From positions 62,001 through 126,000 of the forward strand of contig NZ_MKZO01000058.1 of the NCBI RefSeq assembly GCF_001941965.1: a DNA stretch of 64,000 nt. The letters are read 5' to 3'. Source of the stretch: Pseudomonas putida (lineage in GTDB: Bacteria; Pseudomonadota; Gammaproteobacteria; Pseudomonadales; Pseudomonadaceae). The position numbers and the translations under genes are program-made. A model generated the notes under the pieces. That model made no database searches. It was not told the origin of the DNA and saw only the letters and a list, made by a program, of their open reading frames with translations. Position 1 is the first letter of the stretch. Each line of letters starts with the position of its first letter. Positions 17,313 to 26,293 of this stretch are shown here, piece after piece.

Positions 17313-18752
17313 TCAGAGGATCGGCGAAATCAGGCGCGCGATACGCATCCCCAGCTGTTGCAGGCGATGCGTATCGCGGCTGTCTTCCGCGGTAATCTCC
17401 CGGGACTGCTCGAAGTCGCTGAGCAGCATGCTTTCCACCGTGCTGGCGAAGCCCGGGTCGATGGTCACCAGGGTGATCTCGAAGTTGAGGCGGAATGAGC
17501 GGTTGTCCAGGTTGGCGCTGCCGATGGCGGCGACATCCTCGTCCACCAGCATGACCTTCTGGTGCAGGAACCCGGGCTGGTAGCGGAACATGCGCACCCC
17601 GGCGCGTACGGCCTCGAAGGCAAACAAGCTGGAGGCGGCATAGACGATGCGGTGGTCCGGGCGCGAAGGGATCAGGATCCGCACGTCCACCCCGCGCATC
17701 ACCGCCAGGCGCAGCGAGGCGAACACCGCCTCGTCGGGGATGAAGTAGGGGCTGGTGATCCACACCCGGCGTTGTGCCGCCTGGATGGCATCGACGAAAA
17801 ACAGCGAACAGGTTTCCTGCGGGTCGGCCGGACCGCTGGCCAGCACCTGGCAGAGCACTCCGTTATCCGGGTAGGTTTCCGGGAGGATCAGTGGCGGCAG
17901 TTTGCGTGCGGCCCAGTACCAGTCTTCGGCGAAGGACTCCTGCAGGCAGGCTAGCACCGGGCCGGTCACCTGCACATGGGTATCCCGCCAGGGCGACAGC
18001 AGTGGCTTGGCGCCCAGGTATTCGTCGCCGACGTTATGCCCACCGAGAAAGCCCTGCACCCCATCCACCACGACGATCTTGCGATGGTTGCGGAAGTTGA
18101 CCTGGAAGCGGTTGAACCAGCCGCGCTTGGTGGCGAAGGCACGGATCTCCACGCCGCCGTCGCGCAGGCTTTGGCTGTAGCGGGCGGGCAGGGCGTGGCT
18201 GCCGACGCTATCGTAAAGCACATAGACCTTCACGCCTTCGGCGGCCTTCTTCAGCAGCAGCGCATGCAGCCGGCGACCGAGGTCGTCGTCATGGATGATG
18301 AAGAACTGCACCAGCACCGTATCGCGGGCCTGCTCGATGGCCTGGAAGATCGCGTCGAAGGTGGCCTTGCCATTGATGAGCAGGCTGACCCTGTTGTTCG
18401 CCAGGCAAGGCATGCGCCCGAGCTTGGGCAGGGCGCGCAGGCCGGCATAGGCGGGCGAGTTGCTGGCGGCCAAGGCCTCCTCGACCCAGGGCCGCCAGTT
18501 GAGGTCGGCCATGGCTACGTGCATTTCCTGGTTGGCCTGGCGCCGGGCCTGGATGTAGGCGTCGAAGGTGCGGCTGCCGAAGACCAGGTAGGGGATCAGG
18601 GTCAGGTAGGGGATGAACAGCAGCGACAGCGCCCAGGCGATCGAGCCCTGGGCGGTGCGCACGGTGAACACCGCATGCAGCGCGGCGATGGCGCCGATGA
18701 AGTGGGTCGCGCCAATCAGGTAGGCGAAGAACTGGGGGCTGTGGTAATCCAT
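17313..18752 (-). CDS. cls: Cardiolipin synthase (phospholipase D family)
   Basis: A 479-residue membrane enzyme that condenses two phosphatidylglycerols to cardiolipin and glycerol. Two N-terminal membrane helices lie at about residues 8-27 and 38-57. Two HKD catalytic motifs are present, HRKIVVVDG in the first half and HQKVMLVD followed by [11 protein letters not shown] in the second. Length matches the ClsA class. ATG 18752 begins just before the first helix; an upstream in-frame extension would add a hydrophilic leader and is rejected. Its stop abuts the stop of cfaA with no spacer, so no room remains for a separate terminator. Confidence 0.93.
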   Translation of the reverse strand: MDYHSPQFFAYLIGATHFIGAIAALHAVFTVRTAQGSIAWALSLLFIPYLTLIPYLVFGSRTFDAYIQARRQANQEMHVAMADLNWRPWVEEALAASNSPAYAGLRALPKLGRMPCLANNRVSLLINGKATFDAIFQAIEQARDTVLVQFFIIHDDDLGRRLHALLLKKAAEGVKVYVLYDSVGSHALPARYSQSLRDGGVEIRAFATKRGWFNRFQVNFRNHRKIVVVDGVQGFLGGHNVGDEYLGAKPLLSPWRDTHVQVTGPVLACLQESFAEDWYWAARKLPPLILPETYPDNGVLCQVLASGPADPQETCSLFFVDAIQAAQRRVWITSPYFIPDEAVFASLRLAVMRGVDVRILIPSRPDHRIVYAASSLFAFEAVRAGVRMFRYQPGFLHQKVMLVDEDVAAIGSANLDNRSFRLNFEITLVTIDPGFASTVESMLLSDFEQSREITAEDSRDTHRLQQLGMRIARLISPIL

Positions 18753-18882
18753 ACACGTCCTGTGACGTCCGCCAATCAGTCGTCTAACAGAGCATGTTCC
18801 GGCCTGGTCTTGCAACCCAACCGGCTTTTCGACGTCTAACCCACAGTCCGGCATCGGGCCGGAGATTTTCAGGAGTTATTGG

Positions 18883-19410
18883 ATGAACATTCGTGTGTCG
18901 GCGCTGGCGCTGCTGATTGGCCTGTCGAGTCCCCTGGTTCAGGCGCAGATGCTGCAACCGGGCCTGTGGGAACTGACCACCAGCAATATGCAGGTCGATG
19001 GCAAACCGCTGCCGGACATGGAGTTCATGCTCGGCCAGTTGAAGAACCTGCCACCGGAACAGCGGGCGATGATGGAAGGCGTGCTGGCCAAGCAGGGGAT
19101 CACCGTGGCCGGCAAGGGCGTGCGCTCGTGCCTGACCCCGGAACAGGTGAAGACCGATGACATCCCGCTGCAGGACCCCCAGTCCGGCTGCACCCAGCGC
19201 ATCACCGACCGCAACGGCAAGACCTGGAACTTCGAGTTCAGTTGTCCCAAGGCCCAGGGCACAGGCCAGGCGCAGTTCCTCAGTGACCGTGAGTTCGTCA
19301 CCAAGGTGCAGGGCACCTTCAACGCCTCGGGAGTTCAGCAGCAGGGCAGCATGAACACCCGGGCGGTGTGGTTGGGCGCGAACTGCGGCACGGTCAAGCC
19401 GCGCACCTAA
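18883..19410 (+). CDS. Secreted DUF3617 family protein
   Basis: A 175-residue protein with a signal peptide (MNIRVSALALLIGLSSPLVQA). The mature N-terminus LQPGLWELTTSN is the hallmark of DUF3617 proteins. Three or four conserved cysteines (SCLTPEQV, SGCTQRI, FSCPKA, ANCGT) fit periplasmic disulfides. Function of the family is not established. A GGAG motif precedes the ATG at 18883. The last 4 bp overlap the stop of the convergent carbonic-anhydrase-like gene (19407-19410). Confidence 0.88.
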   Translation: MNIRVSALALLIGLSSPLVQAQMLQPGLWELTTSNMQVDGKPLPDMEFMLGQLKNLPPEQRAMMEGVLAKQGITVAGKGVRSCLTPEQVKTDDIPLQDPQSGCTQRITDRNGKTWNFEFSCPKAQGTGQAQFLSDREFVTKVQGTFNASGVQQQGSMNTRAVWLGANCGTVKPRT

Positions 19411-19967
19411 AACTCGTTCTGCAGCGCCTTGTAGCCCTTCACCAGATCGATGTTGGTATGGGCTACGTCCTCGGAGAACTCCGAGGCGCTGATGCTCACC
19501 GGAGGGAACTGGCTCAGGTCGGTGAGCGGGCCGATACGGGTGGTGGAGGGCACGTAGAAGTTTTCCGGCAGGTCGCGGCCATCCACCACCGAGTTGTGCC
19601 GGACCACGCTGCCATTGCCGACTACGCAGTTGAACAGCACGCTGTTGAAGCCGATGAACACCCGGTCACCCACCACGCACGGACCATGCACGATGGAGCG
19701 GTGGGCGATGGAGCTGAATTCGCCGATGGTCACCGCGGCACCGGACTTGGAATGGATCACCACGCCGTCCTGGATATTCGAGTTGCAGCCGATGGTGATC
19801 GGCTGCATCGAGCCGGTGTCATCCACCTCGTCGGCGCGGATCACCGCATAGGGGCCGACGAACACATTCTCGCCAATCACCACCTTGCCACAGATGATCG
19901 CGGTGTGATCGATGTAGGCGGACTCGGCAATTACCGGCAGATCGCCGGTCGGGTTCTTGCGGATCAT
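19407..19967 (-). CDS. Gamma-class carbonic anhydrase-like protein
   Basis: A 186-residue left-handed beta-helix protein with hexapeptide repeats (VIGENVFVGPYAVIRADE and later turns). The three metal-ligand histidines of gamma carbonic anhydrases can be placed in VVIHSK and in SIAHRSIVHG. The class can use iron or other metals in place of zinc, which explains its presence downstream of folE2 (20 bp gap) in a Zur-type operon: it would back up zinc carbonic anhydrases during zinc shortage. ATG 19967 is preceded by GGAGAG. Carbonic anhydrase activity is inferred; many homologues are untested. Confidence 0.85.
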   Translation of the reverse strand: MIRKNPTGDLPVIAESAYIDHTAIICGKVVIGENVFVGPYAVIRADEVDDTGSMQPITIGCNSNIQDGVVIHSKSGAAVTIGEFSSIAHRSIVHGPCVVGDRVFIGFNSVLFNCVVGNGSVVRHNSVVDGRDLPENFYVPSTTRIGPLTDLSQFPPVSISASEFSEDVAHTNIDLVKGYKALQNEF

Positions 19968-19986
19968 CGAAGGTCTCTCCGTTCGG

Positions 19987-20874
19987 TTACCAGTTCCACT
20001 GGCTTTGGGCGACAGCGTCGTGGGCATGCAGGCTCTCGGCGTGTTCCACACGCAGGCGGAAGCCAGCCACCGCAGGCAGTTGTCGCAATGCCAGGTTCAG
20101 GCGCCGCGCGGCGTCCTCGCAGAACATCAGGTTCTGCCCGTTAGCCAGGGCGAACGCCTGTTCATCGGCGCGCTTCACTGCCGTTTGCACGGCGGTGCCC
20201 AAGGCGGCTTCGGCCTGATCGATCAATTCCCGAACGGGTAGCTCGTTGCAGTCCTTCTTCAAGCGTATCCGCAGTTTTGCCGTGCTGCGCTGGCTGTGCG
20301 GGGTGGCGACGATTCCTTGCGGGCTGCCAAGCCAGCTCAGCACATCTTCATGGCTCAGGCTGCGGTTGCCGAAGTCAGTGAGGAACTGCTGCTGAATCAA
20401 TTGCCTGGCGAGTGCGGCGGAGCAGGGACAGGTCGAGGAATAGACCACGTCGGCGGATAGTTCCACGTGGAACATTTCGTCGGAGAGCTTCGCTTCGATG
20501 ACCAGCGGATAGCGTTTGTGGCCGGATTCGGAACTGACCAGGGCTGGCCGCTCAAGCTGCACATCGAAGCGCAGGGTCAGGTAGGCGCAGGTGGACAGCC
20601 CTTCATGGCTGTCGAGGAACTGCCGCAACACCCGGCGGATCAATGGCACCGACAGCCCTTCGTCCTTGAAGGCTGCCAGCGCCAGGTACAGTCGCGACAT
20701 ATGGATGCCACGTGAACTGCCGTCGGCCAGATCGACACCGGCATCCGCCATGGCCTGGAGATTGAGTTGATCGAGACGGATCGGCAGGGCGATCCCGCAC
20801 ATGCCGACCCAGTCCAGCGGCAAGGATTGCCCGCTGGCCTGGGCGGCGATATCGGGGAGGGTCAGGGCGGTCAT
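19987..20874 (-). CDS. folE2: GTP cyclohydrolase FolE2 (type IB)
   Basis: A protein of about 295 residues that makes 7,8-dihydroneopterin triphosphate from GTP, the first step of folate synthesis. It has the type IB active-site cysteine in SSTCPCSAALARQ and the family segments SSRGIHMSRLYLA and NLMFCEDAARRLN. Unlike zinc-dependent FolE it works with Mn or other metals, so bacteria use it when zinc is scarce. A Zur-box palindrome lies 33 bp upstream. Two starts are possible, ATG 20874 (MTALTLPD, the usual family N-terminus) and ATG 20886; neither has a strong ribosome site. It heads an operon with the gamma carbonic anhydrase gene. Confidence 0.93.
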   Translation of the reverse strand: MTALTLPDIAAQASGQSLPLDWVGMCGIALPIRLDQLNLQAMADAGVDLADGSSRGIHMSRLYLALAAFKDEGLSVPLIRRVLRQFLDSHEGLSTCAYLTLRFDVQLERPALVSSESGHKRYPLVIEAKLSDEMFHVELSADVVYSSTCPCSAALARQLIQQQFLTDFGNRSLSHEDVLSWLGSPQGIVATPHSQRSTAKLRIRLKKDCNELPVRELIDQAEAALGTAVQTAVKRADEQAFALANGQNLMFCEDAARRLNLALRQLPAVAGFRLRVEHAESLHAHDAVAQSQWNW

Positions 20875-20906
20875 GTTGCGAACCATCGGTAAGAAAGTCG
20901 CAATAC

Positions 20907-20919
20907 GTTACATTATAAC
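20907..20919. promoter_or_regulatory. Zur box upstream of folE2
   Basis: GTTACATTATAAC fits the Pseudomonas Zur palindrome (GTTATA-N-TATAAC type) with one weak position. It lies between folE2 and the small secreted-protein gene's 3' end. Zinc-loaded Zur bound here would repress folE2 and the carbonic anhydrase gene. Confidence 0.8.
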
Positions 20920-20950
20920 AATTCGAATGCCAGCACTTTTTCCCATCACC

Positions 20951-21331
20951 TCACTGGCAGCCGTTCAAGCGGTTGCAGCGCAGGCTGAAGCGCTGACCGC
21001 TGGAACTGGAGACGCGGTTGAGGGTGGTCCAGCCCACCTTGCGGCTGTAACCCACCCAGATTTCGCCGTCGCTGGCGATGCCGGTATAGAAATTCAGCAG
21101 GCCGTAGCGGCTGTTGGTCTGGGCCCAGCGTCGGTCGCTCGGTGCGTCGTAGCCGCGCAGGTAAATGGTGCTGCCCTGGGTCTGTACGCTGTAGTGGCTG
21201 CCCTGGCGATCGGCGCAGGCCAGCAGGTTGGCGCTGCGCGTGCAGTTGGCCAGTTCGACGCGGGGCATGGCCTGGACGCTGCCAGCGGCGCACAGCAGGG
21301 TTATCCACAGCCCGCGTTTGAATGACTTCAT
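20951..21331 (-). CDS. Small secreted protein in the zinc-starvation cluster
   Basis: A 126-residue protein with a signal peptide (MKSFKRGLWITLLCAAGSVQA). The mature part has four cysteines (NCTRS, LACAD, LRCNRLNGC) and many aromatic residues in beta-like strands (YLRGYDAPSDRRWAQTNSRYG). I do not recognise the family. ATG 21331 is chosen because GAAGAG lies 8 bp before it; the ATG six bases upstream sits on that site. It faces the ZigA gene across a perfect Zur box, so it is probably induced by zinc limitation. A periplasmic zinc-related role is only a guess from location. Confidence 0.75.
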   Translation of the reverse strand: MKSFKRGLWITLLCAAGSVQAMPRVELANCTRSANLLACADRQGSHYSVQTQGSTIYLRGYDAPSDRRWAQTNSRYGLLNFYTGIASDGEIWVGYSRKVGWTTLNRVSSSSGQRFSLRCNRLNGCQ

Positions 21332-21390
21332 GAACATCTCTTCACCCTTGAACCCATGGATGGCGGACAGGCGGTTGGCTAAAGCGCATT

Positions 21391-21403
21391 GTTATAATAT
21401 AAC
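21391..21403. promoter_or_regulatory. Perfect Zur box between divergent genes
   Basis: GTTATAATATAAC is a perfect match to the Zur half-site arrangement. It sits 60 bp before the small secreted-protein ATG on one side and 56 bp before the zigA ATG on the other, so it can control both directions. Confidence 0.9.
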
Positions 21404-21458
21404 ATTCAATCAAAGCATCGTTCGAATGCACTTTGCCGCCCTGATGAGGAACCGCGCC

Positions 21459-22670
21459 ATGTCCGATCGTCTTCCCGTAACCGTGCTGTCCGGCTTCCTT
21501 GGTGCCGGCAAGAGCACGGTGCTCAATCATGTGCTGCGCAACCGCGACAACCTGCGGGTGGCGGTCATCGTCAACGATATGAGCGTGATCAATATCGACG
21601 CCACCGAGGTGCAGCGCAATGTCAGCCTCAACCGCACCGAAGAAAAACTGGTGGAGATGAGCAACGGCTGCATTTGCTGCACCCTGCGCGAAGACCTGCT
21701 GGAAGAGGTCGGGCGCCTGGCCGCCGAAGGTCGCTTCGATTACCTGCTGATCGAATCCACCGGTATCGCCGAACCGTTGCCGGTGGCCGAGACCTTCACC
21801 TTCCAGGATGACCAGGGCCGTAGCCTCGCCGAGATGGCCCGCCTCGACACCATGGTCACGGTGGTCGATGGCCTGAACTTCCTGCGCGACTATCAAGCCG
21901 CGGAAAGTCTCGCCTCCCGTGGTGAAACCCTCGGCGAAGATGACGAGCGCTCGATCAGCGACCTGCTGATCGACCAGGTGGAGTTCGCCGACGTCATTCT
22001 CCTGAGCAAGATCGACCTGATCAGCAGCCATGAGCGCGAAGAGCTCTCGGCTATCCTCCGCCGCCTCAATGCCCACGCGCGCATCGTGCCGATGGTGATG
22101 GGCCAGGTGGACCTCAAGGAGATCCTCGATACTGGCCTGTTCGATTTCGACCGCGCCGCCAGTGCGCCTGGCTGGCTGCAGGAGCTGCGTGGCGAGCATG
22201 TACCCGAGACCGAGGAATACGGCATCGCCGCCAGCACCTGGCAGGCCCGCCGGCCGCTGCACCCGCAGCGCTTCTTCGACTTTATCCACAGGCCCTGGGA
22301 AAACGGGCGGCTGCTGCGCTCCAAAGGCTTCTTCTGGCTGGCCAGCAAATACCAGGAAGCCGGCAGTTGGTCCCAGGCCGGCGGCATGATGCGCCATGGC
22401 TTCGCCGGACGCTGGTGGCGCTTCGTGCCCAAGGCGCACTGGCCGCAGGACCCCGAGAGCACCGCGGCGATCCTCAAGCAGTGGGACCCGGAATGCGGTG
22501 ACTGCCGCCAGGAGCTGGTGTTTATCGGCCAGCATATCGATGTACCCCGCCTGCACGCGGCGTTGGATGCCTGCCTGCTGAACGATGACGAAATGGCCCT
22601 GGGCGCCGCCAACTGGCGGCGCCTGCCGGATCCGTTCGGTGCCTGGCATGACGAAGAGGAGGTGGCCTGA
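21459..22670 (+). CDS. zigA: Zinc metallochaperone GTPase, ZigA/COG0523 family
   Basis: A 403-residue CobW-type P-loop GTPase. The N-terminal G domain has Walker A GFLGAGKST, the metal-binding GCICC motif within EMSNGCICCTLRED, the ESTGIAEPLPVAE switch region and the specificity motif LSKIDL. The C-terminal CobW domain contains WQARRPLHPQRFFDF and ends with acidic, His-poor residues. Members of this subgroup are Zur-regulated and are thought to deliver zinc to key enzymes when the metal is scarce. ATG 21459 has TGAGGA nine bases upstream and a perfect Zur box 56 bp upstream. It is the first gene of an operon with DUF1826 and a second GTPase. Confidence 0.9.
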   Translation: MSDRLPVTVLSGFLGAGKSTVLNHVLRNRDNLRVAVIVNDMSVINIDATEVQRNVSLNRTEEKLVEMSNGCICCTLREDLLEEVGRLAAEGRFDYLLIESTGIAEPLPVAETFTFQDDQGRSLAEMARLDTMVTVVDGLNFLRDYQAAESLASRGETLGEDDERSISDLLIDQVEFADVILLSKIDLISSHEREELSAILRRLNAHARIVPMVMGQVDLKEILDTGLFDFDRAASAPGWLQELRGEHVPETEEYGIAASTWQARRPLHPQRFFDFIHRPWENGRLLRSKGFFWLASKYQEAGSWSQAGGMMRHGFAGRWWRFVPKAHWPQDPESTAAILKQWDPECGDCRQELVFIGQHIDVPRLHAALDACLLNDDEMALGAANWRRLPDPFGAWHDEEEVA

Positions 22671-23305
22671 TGCAACTGGCCGAGTTGCTGGTACCGGTAC
22701 GCCAGGCTTTTGGCGAAACACCGGAGGTGCTGACCGAAGCCTTGCAGGATGGGGTCAACCTGGCGGTCTGGCAGCGCCGGTTGCCGGCGCACATCGAGGA
22801 TTTTGCCCGTTTGCTGCTGTCGCTCAACGAACCGCTGGCCGATGCCCGCACCCTGGAGATCGGCAAGGATGGCGAAGTACCCGCACTGGACGGGATCGCC
22901 AGTGCCTATGCCGACCTGCTCGGCTACGAAGGCTTTATCGCCGACCTGAGCTGGCTGATAGGCGCCTACGCCTGCCTGCTCGATGCGCGTCGCGTGGGCT
23001 TGCGCCTGCGGGTGCTGGAAGGCGCCATGTGCCCGCGTTTTCATGTGGACCATGTGCCGCTGCGCTTGATCACCACCTACGCCGGCCCGGCCAGCGAATG
23101 GCTGGAGGAAGGCGTAATCAATCGCCGCCGGCTGGCGCAGGAGGAGGTCGATCCTGTGCATGTCCAGCGTCTGGCCTGCGGTGATGTGGCCTTGCTCAAG
23201 GGCGAGAAATGGCTGGGCAACGAGGGCTCGGGCCTGGTGCATCGCTCGCCCTCGCCGGTCAATGGCGAGCGTCGCCTGATCCTGACCCTTGACTGGCTGG
23301 CCTGA
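22670..23305 (+). CDS. DUF1826 family protein
   Basis: A 211-residue cytoplasmic protein whose ATG overlaps the zigA stop (ATGA at 22669-22671), so translation is coupled. The sequence matches DUF1826: the CPRFHVDHVPLRLITTYAGPA segment with Cys, His, Asp and His could bind metal, as in cupin- or dioxygenase-like folds. DUF1826 genes are regular companions of COG0523 GTPases in Pseudomonas zinc-starvation operons. No enzymatic role is known; a metal-linked role is inferred from the HxDH motif and the Zur-controlled neighbourhood. Confidence 0.88.
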   Translation: MQLAELLVPVRQAFGETPEVLTEALQDGVNLAVWQRRLPAHIEDFARLLLSLNEPLADARTLEIGKDGEVPALDGIASAYADLLGYEGFIADLSWLIGAYACLLDARRVGLRLRVLEGAMCPRFHVDHVPLRLITTYAGPASEWLEEGVINRRRLAQEEVDPVHVQRLACGDVALLKGEKWLGNEGSGLVHRSPSPVNGERRLILTLDWLA

Positions 23306-23349
23306 GTCCGGAGCATAGTGGCAACGATTCCCCGGCCAGACGATGCCCT

Positions 23350-24327
23350 ATGCTGCAGAACATTCCGACCCATCTGATTGCCGGCCCGCTCGGGGCCGGC
23401 AAGACCAGCCTGATCCGCCATCTGCTTACCCAGCGTCCAGCCAACGAGCGCTGGGCCGTGCTGATCAATGAATTCGGCCAGATCGGCCTCGACGCGGCCT
23501 TGCTCAGTACCGATGACGACGGGGTGAGCATGGGCGAGGTGGCGGGCGGCTGCCTGTGCTGTGTGAATGGCGCGCCGTTTCAGGTTGGCCTGGGCCGCTT
23601 GCTGCGCAAGGCGCGGCCGGATCGGCTGTTTATCGAACCTTCCGGTCTCGGGCATCCGGCCCGGTTGCTGGCGCAATTGCAGTCGGCACCGTGGATTGGC
23701 GTGTTGGCGGTGCAGCCGGCGGTGCTGGTGCTGGATGCTCAAGCCATGGCGGCGGGCGTCGAGCTACCGGAGGCCCAGCGCCAGGCACTACCCGACGCGG
23801 GTTTGCTGGTTATGAACAAGGCTTCCACTGTGGATGATGAGAAGCGCCTGTGGATAACCTCGCAACTGCCGAACGTGCCGCTGTGCTGGGTCGATCAGGG
23901 CCGGATTTCCCTGTCTGAATTGCCAACGGGCGACCCCATGGTCATCGGAAAACCACCTGTGGATAACCTGATTCCCGACGGAAAAGCCCCCCTTTCGGCC
24001 CTGTGGACAGATCCGCAACTGCCCTTGTGCAGTTATCAACAGGCGGTGGAAGGCTGGAGCATTGGCTGGCGCTTTCATCCACAGCAACGCCTCGACGGCG
24101 CGCTGTTGCAGGCATTCCTTGAAGGATTGGACTGGCGCCGGGCCAAGATGGTTATCCACAGCGCACAAGGCTGGCGCTCGGCCAATGCCGTGACGGGGCA
24201 GGCGCTGGCCTGGGAGGACAGTGCCTGGCGGCGGGATTCGCGCATCGAGCTGATTTTCGACAACGCCCAGGATCATGCGGCCCTGGAGCAGGGGATTCTG
24301 GCCTGCCGCATGCCTGTGGATCACTGA
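23350..24327 (+). CDS. Second COG0523 (CobW-like) GTPase
   Basis: A 325-residue GTPase with Walker A GPLGAGKTS, Walker B/switch NEFGQIGLDAALL, the metal motif GCLCC in GGCLCCVNGAPF, FIEPSGLGHPARLL and the specificity motif MNKAS in place of NKxD. The CobW C-terminal domain is shorter than that of ZigA. It follows DUF1826 by 44 bp without its own Zur box and is probably in the same operon. The GCLCC form and small size set it in a different COG0523 subgroup from ZigA. Its last 7 bp overlap the convergent DUF3301 gene. The gene is notable for three perfect DnaA-box 9-mers within it. Confidence 0.85.
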   Translation: MLQNIPTHLIAGPLGAGKTSLIRHLLTQRPANERWAVLINEFGQIGLDAALLSTDDDGVSMGEVAGGCLCCVNGAPFQVGLGRLLRKARPDRLFIEPSGLGHPARLLAQLQSAPWIGVLAVQPAVLVLDAQAMAAGVELPEAQRQALPDAGLLVMNKASTVDDEKRLWITSQLPNVPLCWVDQGRISLSELPTGDPMVIGKPPVDNLIPDGKAPLSALWTDPQLPLCSYQQAVEGWSIGWRFHPQQRLDGALLQAFLEGLDWRRAKMVIHSAQGWRSANAVTGQALAWEDSAWRRDSRIELIFDNAQDHAALEQGILACRMPVDH

Positions 24328-24713
24328 CGCCAGCGGTTGTGCTCCTGGCGCCATTGCTTCATCTCGATCACGTTGTCGCCGTGCACCGGCGTCTTGATCT
24401 CGAACGGGTAGGGCGCCAGCTCGATCTGCACGCTGTGGGCGCCGAACTGGGTGACCGTGCCCGGGTGGCGTTGCTCGCCGGTCACGGTGAATTCGAAGTT
24501 GTAGATCCGCGCCAGGCGCTTGCGGCCGTTGGCGTCGCGCACGAAGGCGATCTTCTTCAGCGCCACGGCCCCGTCGAGCAATTCGAGGTCGAGCTTGGCG
24601 CAATGCTGCTTGACCCGGTCCAGGGCCTTTTCCCGCAATCCGTGGTTGTGCCACAGCCAGGCGCCCGCCGTGGCCAGGACCATCAACACCAGGATGTTTT
24701 CGAGGGTAACCAT
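24321..24713 (-). CDS. DUF3301 family membrane-anchored protein
   Basis: A 130-residue protein with one N-terminal membrane helix (residues 5-20, [15 protein letters not shown]) followed by a hydrophilic domain with [22 protein letters not shown] and [17 protein letters not shown], matching DUF3301. Function is unknown. It is transcribed against the second COG0523 GTPase gene, overlapping its 3' end, and is divergent from pdxY. Confidence 0.85.
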   Translation of the reverse strand: MVTLENILVLMVLATAGAWLWHNHGLREKALDRVKQHCAKLDLELLDGAVALKKIAFVRDANGRKRLARIYNFEFTVTGEQRHPGTVTQFGAHSVQIELAPYPFEIKTPVHGDNVIEMKQWRQEHNRWRQ

Positions 24714-24829
24714 CTACACGTGCTCCAACGAGGTGTGCCAGCTTAACTGCCACCCCGGTCTGTCGTACAGGTGGCATTTGGCGCCATACTGCGCGCCTTG
24801 TTTGTCATTCATTGGTTTGGACGTCCCGC

Positions 24830-25696
24830 ATGAAACGCACACCGCACCTGCTTGCGATCCAGTCTCACGTCGTGTTTGGCCACGCCGGCAACAGCGCCGC
24901 AGTGTTCCCGATGCAGCGGGTCGGGGTGAATGTCTGGCCACTCAATACCGTGCAGTTCTCCAACCACACTCAGTATGGCCAGTGGAGTGGCGAAGTGCTT
25001 GCTCCGGCGCAAATTCCCGCGTTGGTGGAAGGGATTAGCAATATCGGTGAGTTGGGCAATTGCGACGCAGTTCTGTCTGGCTACCTCGGCAGTGCCGAGC
25101 AGGGTCGGGCGATCCTCAGCGTGGTGCAGCGGATCAAGCAGGCCAACCCACGGGCGCTGTACCTGTGTGACCCGGTGATGGGGCATCCGGAGAAGGGCTG
25201 CATCGTGCCGGCGGAGGTCAGCGAGTTCCTGCTGGAAGAGGCGGTGGCGGCGGCGGATTTGCTGTGTCCGAACCAGCTGGAGCTGGACAGCTTTGCCGGG
25301 CGGCGCGCGCAGTCACTGGAAGAGTGCGTGGGCATGGCCCGGGAGTTGCTGGTACGCGGGCCGAAGATGGTGCTGGTGAAGCACCTGGCCTATGCCGGGA
25401 AGAATCCCGAGGACTTCGAGATGCTGCTGGTGACTGCCGAAGGGAGTTGGCACCTGCAGCGGCCACTGCTGGCGTTTCCGCGTCAGCCGGTTGGCGTAGG
25501 TGACCTGACTGCCGGGCTGTTCCTGGCGCGCTTGCTGCTCGGGGATGAGCCGGTGGCGGCCTTTGAATTCACCGCGGCGGCGGTGCATGAAGTGCTGCTG
25601 GAAACCCAGGCCTGCGGTAGCTATGAGCTGGAAGTGGTGCGGTCGCAGGACCGCATCGTGCATCCGCGGTTGCGCTTCGAAGCACACAAACTCTAA
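24830..25696 (+). CDS. pdxY: Pyridoxal kinase PdxY
   Basis: A 288-residue ribokinase-fold enzyme that phosphorylates pyridoxal in the vitamin B6 salvage pathway. It begins [29 protein letters not shown], the characteristic pyridoxal kinase N-terminus, has YLCDPVMGH and the C-terminal anion-hole motif [12 protein letters not shown]. The canonical GTGD motif is GVGD here, as is usual in PdxY. ATG 24830 is placed at the family N-terminus. It is a single gene followed at once by an inverted repeat shared with the convergent thioesterase gene. Confidence 0.93.
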   Translation: MKRTPHLLAIQSHVVFGHAGNSAAVFPMQRVGVNVWPLNTVQFSNHTQYGQWSGEVLAPAQIPALVEGISNIGELGNCDAVLSGYLGSAEQGRAILSVVQRIKQANPRALYLCDPVMGHPEKGCIVPAEVSEFLLEEAVAAADLLCPNQLELDSFAGRRAQSLEECVGMARELLVRGPKMVLVKHLAYAGKNPEDFEMLLVTAEGSWHLQRPLLAFPRQPVGVGDLTAGLFLARLLLGDEPVAAFEFTAAAVHEVLLETQACGSYELEVVRSQDRIVHPRLRFEAHKL

Positions 25697-25797
25697 GACG
25701 ACGCGGCCCTCTGTGGGAGCGGGTTCACCCGCGATTACGTCGGTGAATTCACTACCGTAATCGCGGGTGAACCCGCTCCCACAGGGGGCCGCGTCGT
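25697..25797. repeat. Long inverted repeat (second REP family) between convergent genes
   Basis: Arms of about 40 bp, containing TGTGGGAGCGGGTTCACCCGCG and its complement and bordered by GACGCGGCC/GGCCGCGTC, pair across a short AT-richer centre. The element fills the whole gap between pdxY and the thioesterase gene and would form a strong hairpin ending both transcripts. Its core differs from the GCTGGCAAGCCAGC REP found elsewhere in the window. Confidence 0.9.
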
Positions 25798-25801
25798 GCC
25801 G

Positions 25802-26293
25802 TTAGATCGTGTCGGTCTCGGTCTTCAGTTCCTGGTAGCGCTTCTCCAGCTCCTGGCGGATCAACCGGCGCTGCTTGCCCTGCAGGAAGCGGCGCTTCTC
25901 TTCGCTGGTCAGCGGCTGGCGCGGCGGTACCGGCACCGGTTTGCGATCGTCATCCACCGCCACCATGGTGAAGAAGCAGCTGTTGCTGTGGCGCACCGAG
26001 CGCTCGCGGATGTTTTCGGTCACCACCTTGATGCCCACCTCCATCGAGGTATTGCCGGTGTAGTTGACCGACGCCAGGAAGGTCACCAGCTCGCCGACAT
26101 GCACCGGCTCGCGGAACACCACCTGGTCCACCGACAGGGTCACCACATAGCGACCGGCATAGCGGCTGGCGCAGGCATAAGCCACTTCATCGAGGTACTT
26201 GAGCAAGGTGCCGCCGTGGACATTGCCGGAGAAGTTGGCCATGTCCGGGGTCATCAGGACGGTCATCGACAGCTGGGCGTTTCCGGGTTCCAT
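25802..26293 (-). CDS. Acyl-CoA thioesterase (hotdog fold)
   Basis: A 163-residue hotdog thioesterase with the diagnostic FSGNVHGGTLLKYLDEVAYACASRY active-site helix, where the conserved Asp/Glu sits in LDE, and VVFREPVHVGELVTFLASV. It hydrolyses acyl-CoA to free acid and CoA. A basic C-terminal tail (KRRFLQGKQRRLIRQELEKRYQ, about residues 130-155) follows the domain. The gene is transcribed towards pdxY. Substrate chain length is not predictable. Confidence 0.9.
   Translation of the reverse strand: MEPGNAQLSMTVLMTPDMANFSGNVHGGTLLKYLDEVAYACASRYAGRYVVTLSVDQVVFREPVHVGELVTFLASVNYTGNTSMEVGIKVVTENIRERSVRHSNSCFFTMVAVDDDRKPVPVPPRQPLTSEEKRRFLQGKQRRLIRQELEKRYQELKTETDTI

Noticed and set aside
25697-25797. 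Integrated mobile element between pdxY and the thioesterase gene
   Set aside because: Only 101 bp with no coding capacity; it is a REP-type hairpin.
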